Source: Pseudooctadecabacter sp.
GTDB lineage: Bacteria; Pseudomonadota; Alphaproteobacteria; Rhodobacterales; Rhodobacteraceae
Assembly (NCBI GenBank): GCA_020628265.1
Contig: JAHDFG010000155.1
Span: 1 to 5,228 of the forward strand
Direction: 5' to 3'
DNA length: 5,228 bases
The notes beneath the pieces were generated by a model, which worked only from the letters and a program-made list of their open reading frames with translations, ran no database searches and was not told the DNA's origin. The position numbers and the translations under genes are program-made. Of this stretch, positions 1 to 5,228 are shown one piece after another. How positions within the stretch are numbered: the stretch's first letter is position 1; every line of letters starts with the position of its first letter.

Positions 1-1064
1 CCGATGCCTTCGAAGTCTTCGAGCCGGTCAATCGGCAAGCGGCGGTACTGCACCCCTGTCGCCACAACGACCGACTTGGCGCAGACAATCGCATCGTCAT
101 CCATCGTGACGCAAAAAACGCCATCCTCTTCGCGCTGTTCGATGCTGACGGCACAGCGTGGAACGGCAAACTTGGTGCCAAATTTCATGGCCTGCACTTC
201 GCCCCGCCAGACCAAATCGCCGCCCGAAATCCCCGTCGGGAAGCCCATATAGTTCTCGATCCGGCTGGAGGTGCCGGCCTGCCCGCCGATGGTGTGATCC
301 TCGATCACCAGCGCACGCATGCCTTCGGCACCTGCATAGACGCCGGCGGCCACGCCAGCAGGTCCGCCACCCACGATCAGCACATCAAAGACGTCTTCCA
401 TGTCAACGTCCACATCCAGCCCCAGCCGCTGCGCCAAACCGCGCGGGGTCGGGTCCTCGACGATCTCGGACTTGCCAAGGATCACCGCAGGCTCGGCCTT
501 GCCGATGCTGCATTGATGGGCAAGGGCCTCGGCCTCGTGTTCGCCCAAGGTCAGGGACCGGAACGGGATGCGGTTGCGGCTGGCGAAAGCGGCGAGGTTG
601 CGGATGTCACGGCTTTCCTCGGCCCCGATCAGGGTCAGGCTGGCCTCGTGGCTTTCCAGCAGGCGCCGCCTGCGGGCAGCAAAAACGGTGATGATGATAT
701 CACTCATCTCAGGGATCTGGGACATGAGCGACAACATCGTCTCGCGCGGGACACAGATCAGTTCGGTTTCCTCAACGGCACGCGCGCCCAGCAGGGCCTT
801 GGCCCCGCTGAGAAAACTGATCTCACCGAAAAACTGGGTCGGTCCGAGGGTGCCGTCGCCGTAGCGTTCGCCGGTGCGAGAATCGATCGCCTCAACCTCA
901 CCCGAAAGGACGTAGTGGAATTCCTCGATGGGCTTGCCCATTTCCTGCAGCATGTCCCCCGCCTGCAACGTGCGTCTGGTGCCTGCCTTATCGATCGCCC
1001 GCACATGCGCGTCGTGCAATGGCGTGCGGATCATTGTCGCAAGATCGGCGGCGAGCGTTTCCAT
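1..1064 (-). CDS. FAD-dependent oxidoreductase: cNMP-binding-like + thioredoxin-fold + thioredoxin-reductase-like domains (3' end outside window)
   Basis: The first 354 codons of a flavoprotein are visible; about 200 more would be expected for this family, beyond the left edge. Residues ~20-130 resemble a cyclic-nucleotide-binding (CRP-type) beta barrel, with FFGEISFLSG at 78-87 as the phosphate-binding-cassette region. Residues ~141-215 look like a thioredoxin fold (IRNLAAFASRNRIPFRSL at 154-171, PAVILG at 192-197) but lack a CxxC; C185 is its only cysteine. From ~224 a thioredoxin-reductase-like FAD domain begins: GGGPAG at 232-237, acidic E255 at the end of strand 2, the family-typical GGQAGTSSRIENY at 260-272 and VVVATG at 332-337. 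The window ends just where thioredoxin reductases carry their redox CxxC, so disulfide activity cannot be judged. The ATG lies 2 bp after the ycjF stop with an AAAGGGGG Shine-Dalgarno 7 nt upstream, so it is probably the third gene of the ycjX-ycjF operon. The family role is probably NAD(P)H-dependent redox chemistry in the cytosol; the substrate is unknown. Confidence 0.88.
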   Translation of the reverse strand, partial: METLAADLATMIRTPLHDAHVRAIDKAGTRRTLQAGDMLQEMGKPIEEFHYVLSGEVEAIDSRTGERYGDGTLGPTQFFGEISFLSGAKALLGARAVEETELICVPRETMLSLMSQIPEMSDIIITVFAARRRRLLESHEASLTLIGAEESRDIRNLAAFASRNRIPFRSLTLGEHEAEALAHQCSIGKAEPAVILGKSEIVEDPTPRGLAQRLGLDVDVDMEDVFDVLIVGGGPAGVAAGVYAGAEGMRALVIEDHTIGGQAGTSSRIENYMGFPTGISGGDLVWRGEVQAMKFGTKFAVPRCAVSIEQREEDGVFCVTMDDDAIVCAKSVVVATGVQYRRLPIDRLEDFEGI

Positions 1065-1066
1065 GG

Positions 1067-2071
1067 TCAGTCCCCCTTTGACCCTCCAAATAGGCCAGTC
1101 AGACTGCGTTTCACGAGGTTTGTGACAGAGGGGCGACGTTCGGTCTGGAATGGCAGCGGGCGGCAGACCTCCATCGCGGCGACACCGACACGGGCCGTCA
1201 GGGCGCCATTGATAATCCCCTCACCGAAGCGGCGGGACACTTTGGACAGCACGCCACCCCCCGCCACCGAGCCGATGAGGTCATCGCCCACAGCCACAGC
1301 GCCTGTGGCGACCAAATGGGTTAACACCTGACGGGTCAGCCGCCACGACCCCAGTGTGCCGGACCGTCCGCCATAGATTTCGGCAATGCGGCGGATCATA
1401 CGCATGTTGGCGGTGAGTGCTGTGAACACATCCGCCAGCGCCAGCGGGACAACCGCTGTCACAGTCGCAACCTGCCGCGCAGCGCCTTCGATTTCCAGTC
1501 GCGCGCGGGCGTCCAGCGGAGCGAGCACTTGGGCCTCGGCCAATCCCAGCAGCCCATCGGCGTCCAGCACATCGTCCTTACGGTCGGCCAAAGCCTGCCG
1601 TCCCCAAGACGTATCATCGCGGCCCCGATACAGGGCTTCGATCTGCGCCACGACCTCCCGTGCTGCAGGCAAGGAGCCATCGGCAAGCGCCTCGGCTGCG
1701 CGGGTCTGAATGCGGTCAACGCGGTTCAACCGGCTGAACGCCGCAAGTTCGCGCAGGGTTATGGCCAAAAGGGTGACTGCGAAAAGCGTAAGCAGTCCGA
1801 CCCCGATCCAGCCCAAAACGGGTGCACGTTGCATCAGCCCTGTCACCGCATCCCACGCGGCCACCCCCGCGAAGAAGCCTATAAGGCTGATGAGCGCGCC
1901 CCAGAACCAACGGGCAAGACGGTTGGGTCGTCGTGCCGCAAGGACAGCCGCCTGTTGCATTGCCGCAGGCGGGTTCATCGCAGTTTCTGGCACAGGTGGG
2001 GCAGTAGCGGGCGTCAGGTCCGCCTCCTCTTCCACATCGAACAAAACGGGACCCTGCCGCGTCTCGGTCAT
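1067..2071 (-). CDS. ycjF: YcjF family membrane protein (UPF0283 / DUF697, TIGR01620)
   Basis: This 334-residue inner-membrane protein is the usual partner of YcjX. The N-terminus (1-50) is polar, Pro/Ala-rich and probably cytosolic. Two hydrophobic segments follow at ~56-75 (WGALISLIGFFAGVAAW) and ~85-106 (VLGWIGVGLLTLFAVTLLAI). The basic stretch after the second (RLNRVDRIQTR, 114-124) fits a cytosolic soluble domain. A helical region at ~120-195 leads into a C-terminal DUF697-like part, with an apolar helix at ~200-220 and a glycine-rich segment GDDLIGSVAGGGVLSKVSRR at 262-281. Length is close to that of the enterobacterial YcjF proteins. The start ATG overlaps the ycjX stop (ATGA), and a GGGGG Shine-Dalgarno lies 7 nt upstream inside ycjX, so translation is probably coupled. 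The molecular function is not established; in enterobacteria the gene belongs to the phage-shock (envelope stress) group. Confidence 0.88.
   Translation of the reverse strand: MTETRQGPVLFDVEEEADLTPATAPPVPETAMNPPAAMQQAAVLAARRPNRLARWFWGALISLIGFFAGVAAWDAVTGLMQRAPVLGWIGVGLLTLFAVTLLAITLRELAAFSRLNRVDRIQTRAAEALADGSLPAAREVVAQIEALYRGRDDTSWGRQALADRKDDVLDADGLLGLAEAQVLAPLDARARLEIEGAARQVATVTAVVPLALADVFTALTANMRMIRRIAEIYGGRSGTLGSWRLTRQVLTHLVATGAVAVGDDLIGSVAGGGVLSKVSRRFGEGIINGALTARVGVAAMEVCRPLPFQTERRPSVTNLVKRSLTGLFGGSKGD
1072..1079 (-). promoter_or_regulatory. Shine-Dalgarno of the flavoprotein gene inside ycjF
   Basis: AAAGGGGG on the minus strand, followed by a 7-nt spacer (ACTGACC, which contains the ycjF stop TGA) and ATG. 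Core sequence and spacing match those in front of ycjF. Confidence 0.65.
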
Positions 2072-3483
2072 AGCTTGTCCCCCAGCAAGAATTGTGCCGC
2101 CTTATCAAGACGGATGTGCGGTGGCCCGTCGCCGGGTTTAAGTGTCAGACGCGCCGGCGCGAAGCGCATGACCTCATAATCGGCATCAAGCCAGTCCGCT
2201 GCACCGGATCGTGCAGGCCCCAACAGATGCGCCGGATCAGACGGCAAAGCGCCCGGATAAAACGCAGCCTGCTTGTCGGTTCCCAAAAGCTGGCCCCGCA
2301 CCACACCAAGGTCGCGTCCCTGGTGGTTTCGCATATCTTCCGTGGTCGTCCGCAGCGCTGCGATGGACATGGCTTGCGTCTGCGCCCCGCTGAAATCCGC
2401 CCGATCCTTGGCCTCGCGCAACATCGCCTCGACGATGGCCGTCAGTTGGGGGTGTTGTTCGTGATGCAGATGGTCCGCCTTGGTGGCAGCAAATAGGATC
2501 TTGTCGATCCGCCGCCCCTGAAACAGCCGCGTCAGAAAGTCGTTCCGCCCGGGCCGGAAGGCGCTGAGGATATCGGCCATCGCACGGCGCAAATCCTCGA
2601 CCGCGGGGGGGCCTGCATGGATCGCGCCCAGCACATCGACCAGCACGATCTGGCGGTCCAGTTTGGCGAAGTGATCGCGGAAGAACGGACGCACGACGTT
2701 TCGTTTGTAGCTTTCAAAGCGCCGCTCGAACTCCCGCCACAGGGATTTACGGGCAGGTTTGTCGACCGGTGGCAGGGGCGCGAAAGTTAGAACCGGTGAT
2801 CCCTCAAGATCACCGGGCAACAAGAACCGCCCGGGCGAGCAGTCGGAATACCCCGCCTCACGCGCGGCCTGCAGATGTTCGGTGAACGCGGCGGCCAGAG
2901 CCTGCGCCTGCGGTTCCTCAAACCCTTGCGAGGGATCGATTTCGGAAAGTGCGACATCAAAGACATCCGATTTGGGCCGACCAGCACTGCGCGCCAAAAC
3001 CTCGGCTGACCAGCTGGCAAAGTCCTTATCCATCAACCCAAGGTCCAGCAGCCATTCGCCAGGGTAGTCGACGATATCCAAGTGCACGGTGCGCGGCCCC
3101 TGCAATCCGCCTAAGAGTCCCGTGGGCTGCACCCGAAGCGACAGCCGCAACTCGGACACGCGGCGGGTGCCTTCGGGCCAATGGGGTGCGGTCGCCGTAA
3201 GGGCCGCCAAGTGGTTCTCGTAGTCGAACCGCGGGATCGTATCGTCCGGCTGCGGCTGCAGATAGGCAGTCGTAATCCGCCCCGATGCGGCGGCCTGAAA
3301 CTGCGGCATCCGCCCACGGTCCAGCAGGTTCGCCACCAAGGAGGTAATGAAGACCGTCTTGCCCGCACGGCTTAGCCCTGTGACACCCAACCGGATGACA
3401 GTGTCCGAGAACGGGGCAGTCACAGTATCTGTCACCGCGTCAACGGTGCGGGTGATCCCGTCTGCAAGGGTTGAAATGATCAC
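2068..3483 (-). CDS. ycjX: YcjX family P-loop GTPase (DUF463), GTG start
   Basis: The product is 471 residues from a GTG at 3483, close to the ~465 residues of E. coli YcjX. The P-loop is GLSRAGKT at 36-43 (K42), a Walker B/G3-like DYPGEW lies at 139-144, a hydrophobic strand RQIVLVDVLGAI at 277-288, and TKAD at 334-337 fits the base-specificity G4 motif. The C-terminal YPGALPSDP (409-417) and IRLDKAAQFLLGDK (457-470) also look family-typical. The frame stays open upstream to an ATG at 3786, but that extension runs antisense through the start of truA. The GTG has a good Shine-Dalgarno (GAAGGGG, 5-nt spacer), and the protein then begins VIISTLADGI, like other YcjX N-termini. YcjX proteins bind guanine nucleotides and are linked to stress responses; the cellular target is unknown. 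It is the first gene of an operon with ycjF and the flavoprotein gene. Confidence 0.9.
   Translation of the reverse strand: MIISTLADGITRTVDAVTDTVTAPFSDTVIRLGVTGLSRAGKTVFITSLVANLLDRGRMPQFQAAASGRITTAYLQPQPDDTIPRFDYENHLAALTATAPHWPEGTRRVSELRLSLRVQPTGLLGGLQGPRTVHLDIVDYPGEWLLDLGLMDKDFASWSAEVLARSAGRPKSDVFDVALSEIDPSQGFEEPQAQALAAAFTEHLQAAREAGYSDCSPGRFLLPGDLEGSPVLTFAPLPPVDKPARKSLWREFERRFESYKRNVVRPFFRDHFAKLDRQIVLVDVLGAIHAGPPAVEDLRRAMADILSAFRPGRNDFLTRLFQGRRIDKILFAATKADHLHHEQHPQLTAIVEAMLREAKDRADFSGAQTQAMSIAALRTTTEDMRNHQGRDLGVVRGQLLGTDKQAAFYPGALPSDPAHLLGPARSGAADWLDADYEVMRFAPARLTLKPGDGPPHIRLDKAAQFLLGDKL
2079..2083 (-). promoter_or_regulatory. Shine-Dalgarno of ycjF inside ycjX
   Basis: GGGGG on the minus strand, followed by ACAAGCT and the ycjF ATG. 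It lies in the last codons of ycjX (LLGDKL-stop), so ribosomes ending ycjX pass straight over it, consistent with coupled translation. Confidence 0.6.
2793..2816. repeat. Perfect 9-bp inverted repeat inside ycjX
   Basis: CCGGTGATC (2793-2801) and GATCACCGG (2808-2816) are perfect complements separated by a 6-nt loop. In the ycjX mRNA this would form a stable hairpin over codons ~222-230 (PGDLEGSP). No T-run follows on either strand. Confidence 0.6.
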
Positions 3484-3597
3484 GCGCGCCCCTTCGTCTC
3501 GTGCTGTTGTTGGGGCCAAGATAAGGGCGCGGTCGGCGGTTGTGTAGGGCAAGCGGAGGGGATTGATTTCGCCAAATTCACCCCTTAACCCGCTGGC
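3484..3597. promoter_or_regulatory. Divergent intergenic region between ycjX and truA
   Basis: These 114 bp are the only non-coding stretch of note and must hold promoters for both directions. For truA, TTGATT at 3563-3568 followed after 16 bp by TTAACC at 3585-3590 is a weak -35/-10 candidate; its start point would fall at or next to the truA ATG. For the ycjX operon I found no convincing -35/-10 pair on the minus strand; CTTGCC (3547-3552) lacks a -10 at normal distance. The right half is richer in A/T than its surroundings, as expected of promoter DNA. An imperfect dyad (GGGG 3558-3561 with CCCC 3581-3584, ATTT 3566-3569 with AAAT 3574-3577) could be an operator or chance. Confidence 0.5.
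3489..3495 (-). promoter_or_regulatory. Shine-Dalgarno of ycjX (decides the GTG start)
   Basis: On the minus strand GAAGGGG is followed by a 5-nt spacer (CGCGC) and GTG. This is the only well-placed ribosome binding site near the family-typical N-terminus, and it supports the GTG at 3483 over the far-upstream ATG at 3786. Confidence 0.65.
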
Positions 3598-4374
3598 ATG
3601 CCTCGTTATGCCTTGAAAATCGAATATGACGGCGCCCCGTTTTGCGGGTGGCAACGCCAAAAGGACCTGCCGTCCGTCCAAGGCGCGATCGAGGCCGCAT
3701 TGGCGAAGCTGGAACCACGCGACCATACGATTGCCGCCGCAGGGCGGACGGATGCGGGTGTGCACGGGTTGGGTCAAGTGGCCCATTGCGATATGGACAA
3801 AGACTGGGATCCCGCGCGGCTAGCGGGGGCCTTGAACCACCATCTGAGGCCGCAGCCCGTGGCGATTGTAGCCTGTGCCGAGGTGCCCGAAGATTGGCAC
3901 GCGCGTTTTTCAGCGATCGAGCGGCGCTACCTTTTCCGTCTCGTGTGTCGCCGTGCGCCGCTTGTCCATGAGGCAGGAAAAGTCTGGCAGATCGGCCATA
4001 CCCTAGATGCGGAAGCCATGCAGGCGGGCGCGGACCGGCTGCTGGGTCGCCACGATTTCACAACATTCCGGTCGTCGATCTGTCAGGCGGACAGCCCGCT
4101 GCGCACCTTGGACGAGTTGCGTGTCGAGACCGTGCCGCGACGCGACGGCGCACAAGAGATCAACTTTCACGTCCGCGCGCGGTCGTTCCTCCACAATCAG
4201 GTGCGAAGCTTTGTCGGAACCCTAGAACGGGTCGGCGCTGGCGCATGGACACCCGATGACGTTCAAGCCGCCCTTGAAGCCCGCGAACGTGCGGCCTGCG
4301 GGCCGGTTTGCCCTCCGCAAGGGCTTTATCTGGCCGGTGTCGGCTACCCCGAGGACCCTTTCGCACGGACCTAG
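3598..4374 (+). CDS. truA: tRNA pseudouridine(38-40) synthase TruA
   Basis: A complete 258-residue enzyme that isomerises uridines 38-40 in the tRNA anticodon stem-loop to pseudouridine in the cytosol. The catalytic motif AGRTDAGVHG is at 48-57 with nucleophile D52. Other family features are the N-terminal YALKIEYDGAPFCGWQRQ (4-21), SVQGAIEAAL (26-35), SAIERRYLFR (105-114) with the conserved Y111, HDFTTFRS (152-159), RSFLHNQVRSFVG (195-207) and the C-terminal PPQGLYLAGVGY (239-250). Length is normal. The start is fixed by an in-frame TAA at 3586-3588, only 9 nt before the ATG, and no Shine-Dalgarno is visible in between. It is divergent from ycjX and convergent with the DUF3726 gene, so it looks monocistronic. 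Its stop TAG lies in a CTAG that also supplies the stop of the opposing gene. Confidence 0.97.
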   Translation: MPRYALKIEYDGAPFCGWQRQKDLPSVQGAIEAALAKLEPRDHTIAAAGRTDAGVHGLGQVAHCDMDKDWDPARLAGALNHHLRPQPVAIVACAEVPEDWHARFSAIERRYLFRLVCRRAPLVHEAGKVWQIGHTLDAEAMQAGADRLLGRHDFTTFRSSICQADSPLRTLDELRVETVPRRDGAQEINFHVRARSFLHNQVRSFVGTLERVGAGAWTPDDVQAALEARERAACGPVCPPQGLYLAGVGYPEDPFART

Positions 4375-4865
4375 TCGTTGTCCGTCAAGCCCGCCCCTGC
4401 CCCTGCGGCCCGCGACGCCGCAGTCTCTGGGACCAGAATTTGGGCGGCCAACTGCTCCAGATGGTCCCGAAGAGTGTCGGGTATCAGGCGGCGACCCAAC
4501 GGCCTTGGCGCGGCCCCCGCGTCATTCGACAACGACAATACGACCCGGCCTTGATCCGCGTCCATGCGCCAATCAATCGAGCGGCCCTGTTCAGCCATCA
4601 CCACCGCGCAATAGGCCGCGACCAAAGTTGGTTCCACCTGCACGGTTTGGGGCCCGAGACCCGCCAACAGCCTGTCCAAGGCTAAGGGAAGGTCAAGTGC
4701 AGCCACAAACTGACCGGAACAGGGACATGTGGTCATCGCCTCAAGGTCCAGAAAGGCTGCGGCCTTGCAGAGGTCCTCGGCATGGCCAAGCGGCATCCCG
4801 CCGCCTCGTGCGGCCTTCAGGACCAGCATCTCTATCTCGTTCGCGCTGCTGCTTCTGTCAGACAT
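4371..4865 (-). CDS. DUF3726-type protein of unknown function
   Basis: This 164-residue protein has no signal peptide or clear membrane segment. Its N-terminus (NEIEMLVLKAARGGGMPLGH at 9-28, then AEDLCKAAAFLD at 29-40) resembles the start of DUF3726 proteins common in Rhodobacterales, recognised from memory and not searched. A CPC motif lies at 47-49, with further cysteines at 33 and 86. A likely helix (VEPTLVAAYCAVVMAEQG, 77-94) precedes a strand-like part (DQGRVVLSLSN, 104-114), and the C-terminus is Ala/Gly-rich (154-160). I prefer the ATG at 4865, which overlaps the upstream gene by 8 bp; a TTG at 4871 would add two residues. There is no good Shine-Dalgarno, so translation probably depends on re-initiation after the upstream gene. 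The stop TAG overlaps the truA stop on the opposite strand. Confidence 0.75.
   Translation of the reverse strand: MSDRSSSANEIEMLVLKAARGGGMPLGHAEDLCKAAAFLDLEAMTTCPCSGQFVAALDLPLALDRLLAGLGPQTVQVEPTLVAAYCAVVMAEQGRSIDWRMDADQGRVVLSLSNDAGAAPRPLGRRLIPDTLRDHLEQLAAQILVPETAASRAAGAGAGLTDND
4403..4423. terminator. Stem-loop just past truA; weak terminator candidate
   Basis: Perfect 7-bp arms CTGCGGC (4403-4409) and GCCGCAG (4417-4423) flank a 7-nt loop, 28 nt after the truA stop. On the plus strand it is followed by TCTCTGG, not a true T-run, so it would be a poor intrinsic terminator. It lies within the Ala/Gly-rich C-terminal codons of the DUF3726 gene, where GC-rich dyads arise easily. Confidence 0.25.
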
Positions 4866-5228
4866 CGGCAAAGGTGGGCATCCACCAATCGTCTGCTGCC
4901 GTCAGTTCATCCCGAAGGGGCGCGCCCTGACACAGGGTGATCCGCGTCCAGCGGTCTGATTTCGGGTCGAATTTTGCCGCTCCGAAGAAAGACAACTTGC
5001 AGCGCAACATATCTATCGGCAGGCAGTCCCGCCCGATCAAGTTGTCGCGGATCTCGGCGTAGGGCGCGTGGGCAAGGGTCTGGACCCGCCGCACGGCCGC
5101 ACGATGCTGGGGACACCGCGCCAGAAGGGCGTAGACCTGCTCATCGGGCTTGATGTCCTGACGCAAAGCGGCCACCTGACGGGCGATATCGAGGGGGCTT
5201 TCCCGTTCTGCCCCGTCCTCGGCATGAC
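4858..5228 (-). CDS. Unrecognised protein, C-terminal part (5' end outside window)
   Basis: The last 122 codons are visible and the frame is open to the right edge. I do not recognise the family. The visible part is soluble: a charged stretch (HAEDGAERESPLDIARQ) at the edge, a helical region (QVYALLARCPQHRAAVRRVQ), then a mixed region ending in the aromatic tail DDWWMPTFADV. Four cysteines are spread through it, in ARCPQH, GRDCLP, LRCKLS and TLCQG. A GTG at 5175 could serve as a start and give 105 residues, but coding-like sequence continues upstream of it, so I favour a gene starting outside the window. Its 3' end overlaps the start of the DUF3726 gene by 8 bp, which argues for a common transcript and perhaps a shared function. 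Confidence 0.65.
   Translation of the reverse strand, partial: HAEDGAERESPLDIARQVAALRQDIKPDEQVYALLARCPQHRAAVRRVQTLAHAPYAEIRDNLIGRDCLPIDMLRCKLSFFGAAKFDPKSDRWTRITLCQGAPLRDELTAADDWWMPTFADV

Noticed and set aside
294..1331. Open plus-strand frame of 345 codons
   Set aside because: It is antisense to the flavoprotein and the 3' end of ycjF, which have clear family motifs; its translation shows no recognisable domain. Long antisense frames are common in GC-rich genes.
2150..2161. 12-bp palindrome CGCGCCGGCGCG
   Set aside because: Made only of G and C in codons for Ala, Pro and Arg of ycjX; expected from base composition and codon use.
1529..2179. Open plus-strand frame of 216 codons
   Set aside because: Antisense to ycjF and the end of ycjX, with a low-complexity Arg/Gln/Pro-rich translation and no ribosome site noted.
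3563..3576. FNR/CRP-like site TTGAT-4 nt-CCAAA in the divergent promoter region
   Set aside because: The left half-site is perfect, but the right half matches ATCAA at only two of five positions.
4310..4330. Terminator-like GCCCT-5 nt-AGGGC followed by TTTAT
   Set aside because: The stem is only 5 bp and lies inside truA over codons for the conserved PPQGLYL motif, so protein constraint explains it.
4866..4871. TTG at 4871 as the start of the DUF3726 gene
   Set aside because: An ATG two codons later is available, neither has a better ribosome site, and ATG is the more likely initiator; TTG is not excluded.
4256..4930. Open plus-strand frame of 224 codons overlapping the truA 3' end
   Set aside because: Pro/Arg/Ser-rich shadow frame that starts inside truA and runs antisense through the DUF3726 gene; no family resemblance.
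5037..5225. Minus-strand frame with an ATG at 5225
   Set aside because: Arg/Pro/Ser-rich translation in a different frame from the gene ending at 4858, whose frame gives a normal-looking protein over the same bases.

Overview
The window is GC-rich, densely packed chromosomal DNA. Protein sequence and gene style suggest an alphaproteobacterium, most likely of the Rhodobacterales (Roseobacter/Rhodobacter-type). This placement rests on recognising protein families by eye, not on a database search. I see no rRNA, tRNA, insertion sequence, CRISPR array or phage gene.

Layout: positions 1-3483 hold three minus-strand genes transcribed towards position 1. They are ycjX (DUF463 P-loop GTPase, GTG start at 3483), ycjF (UPF0283/DUF697 membrane protein, joined by a 4-bp ATGA overlap) and a flavoprotein that starts 2 bp after the ycjF stop. 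The flavoprotein fuses a cyclic-nucleotide-binding-like domain, a thioredoxin-fold domain without CxxC and a thioredoxin-reductase-like domain; it runs off the left edge. Positions 3484-3597 are the only sizeable non-coding stretch, a divergent promoter region. Positions 3598-4374 hold truA (tRNA pseudouridine synthase A) on the plus strand. Convergent to it, sharing the palindromic stop CTAG at 4371-4374, is a minus-strand pair: a DUF3726-type protein (4371-4865) and, overlapping its start, the 3' part of an unrecognised gene that runs off the right edge.

How the genes may work together: YcjX and YcjF are a known conserved pair, a cytosolic GTPase and a membrane partner associated in enterobacteria with the phage-shock/envelope-stress regulon. 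No psp gene is in view here. Instead the pair is tightly coupled to a redox flavoprotein with a nucleotide-sensor-like domain, which is the most interesting association in the window. TruA is a housekeeping tRNA-modification enzyme that probably has nothing to do with its neighbours. The DUF3726 gene and its upstream partner look translationally coupled and may form a functional pair of unknown role.
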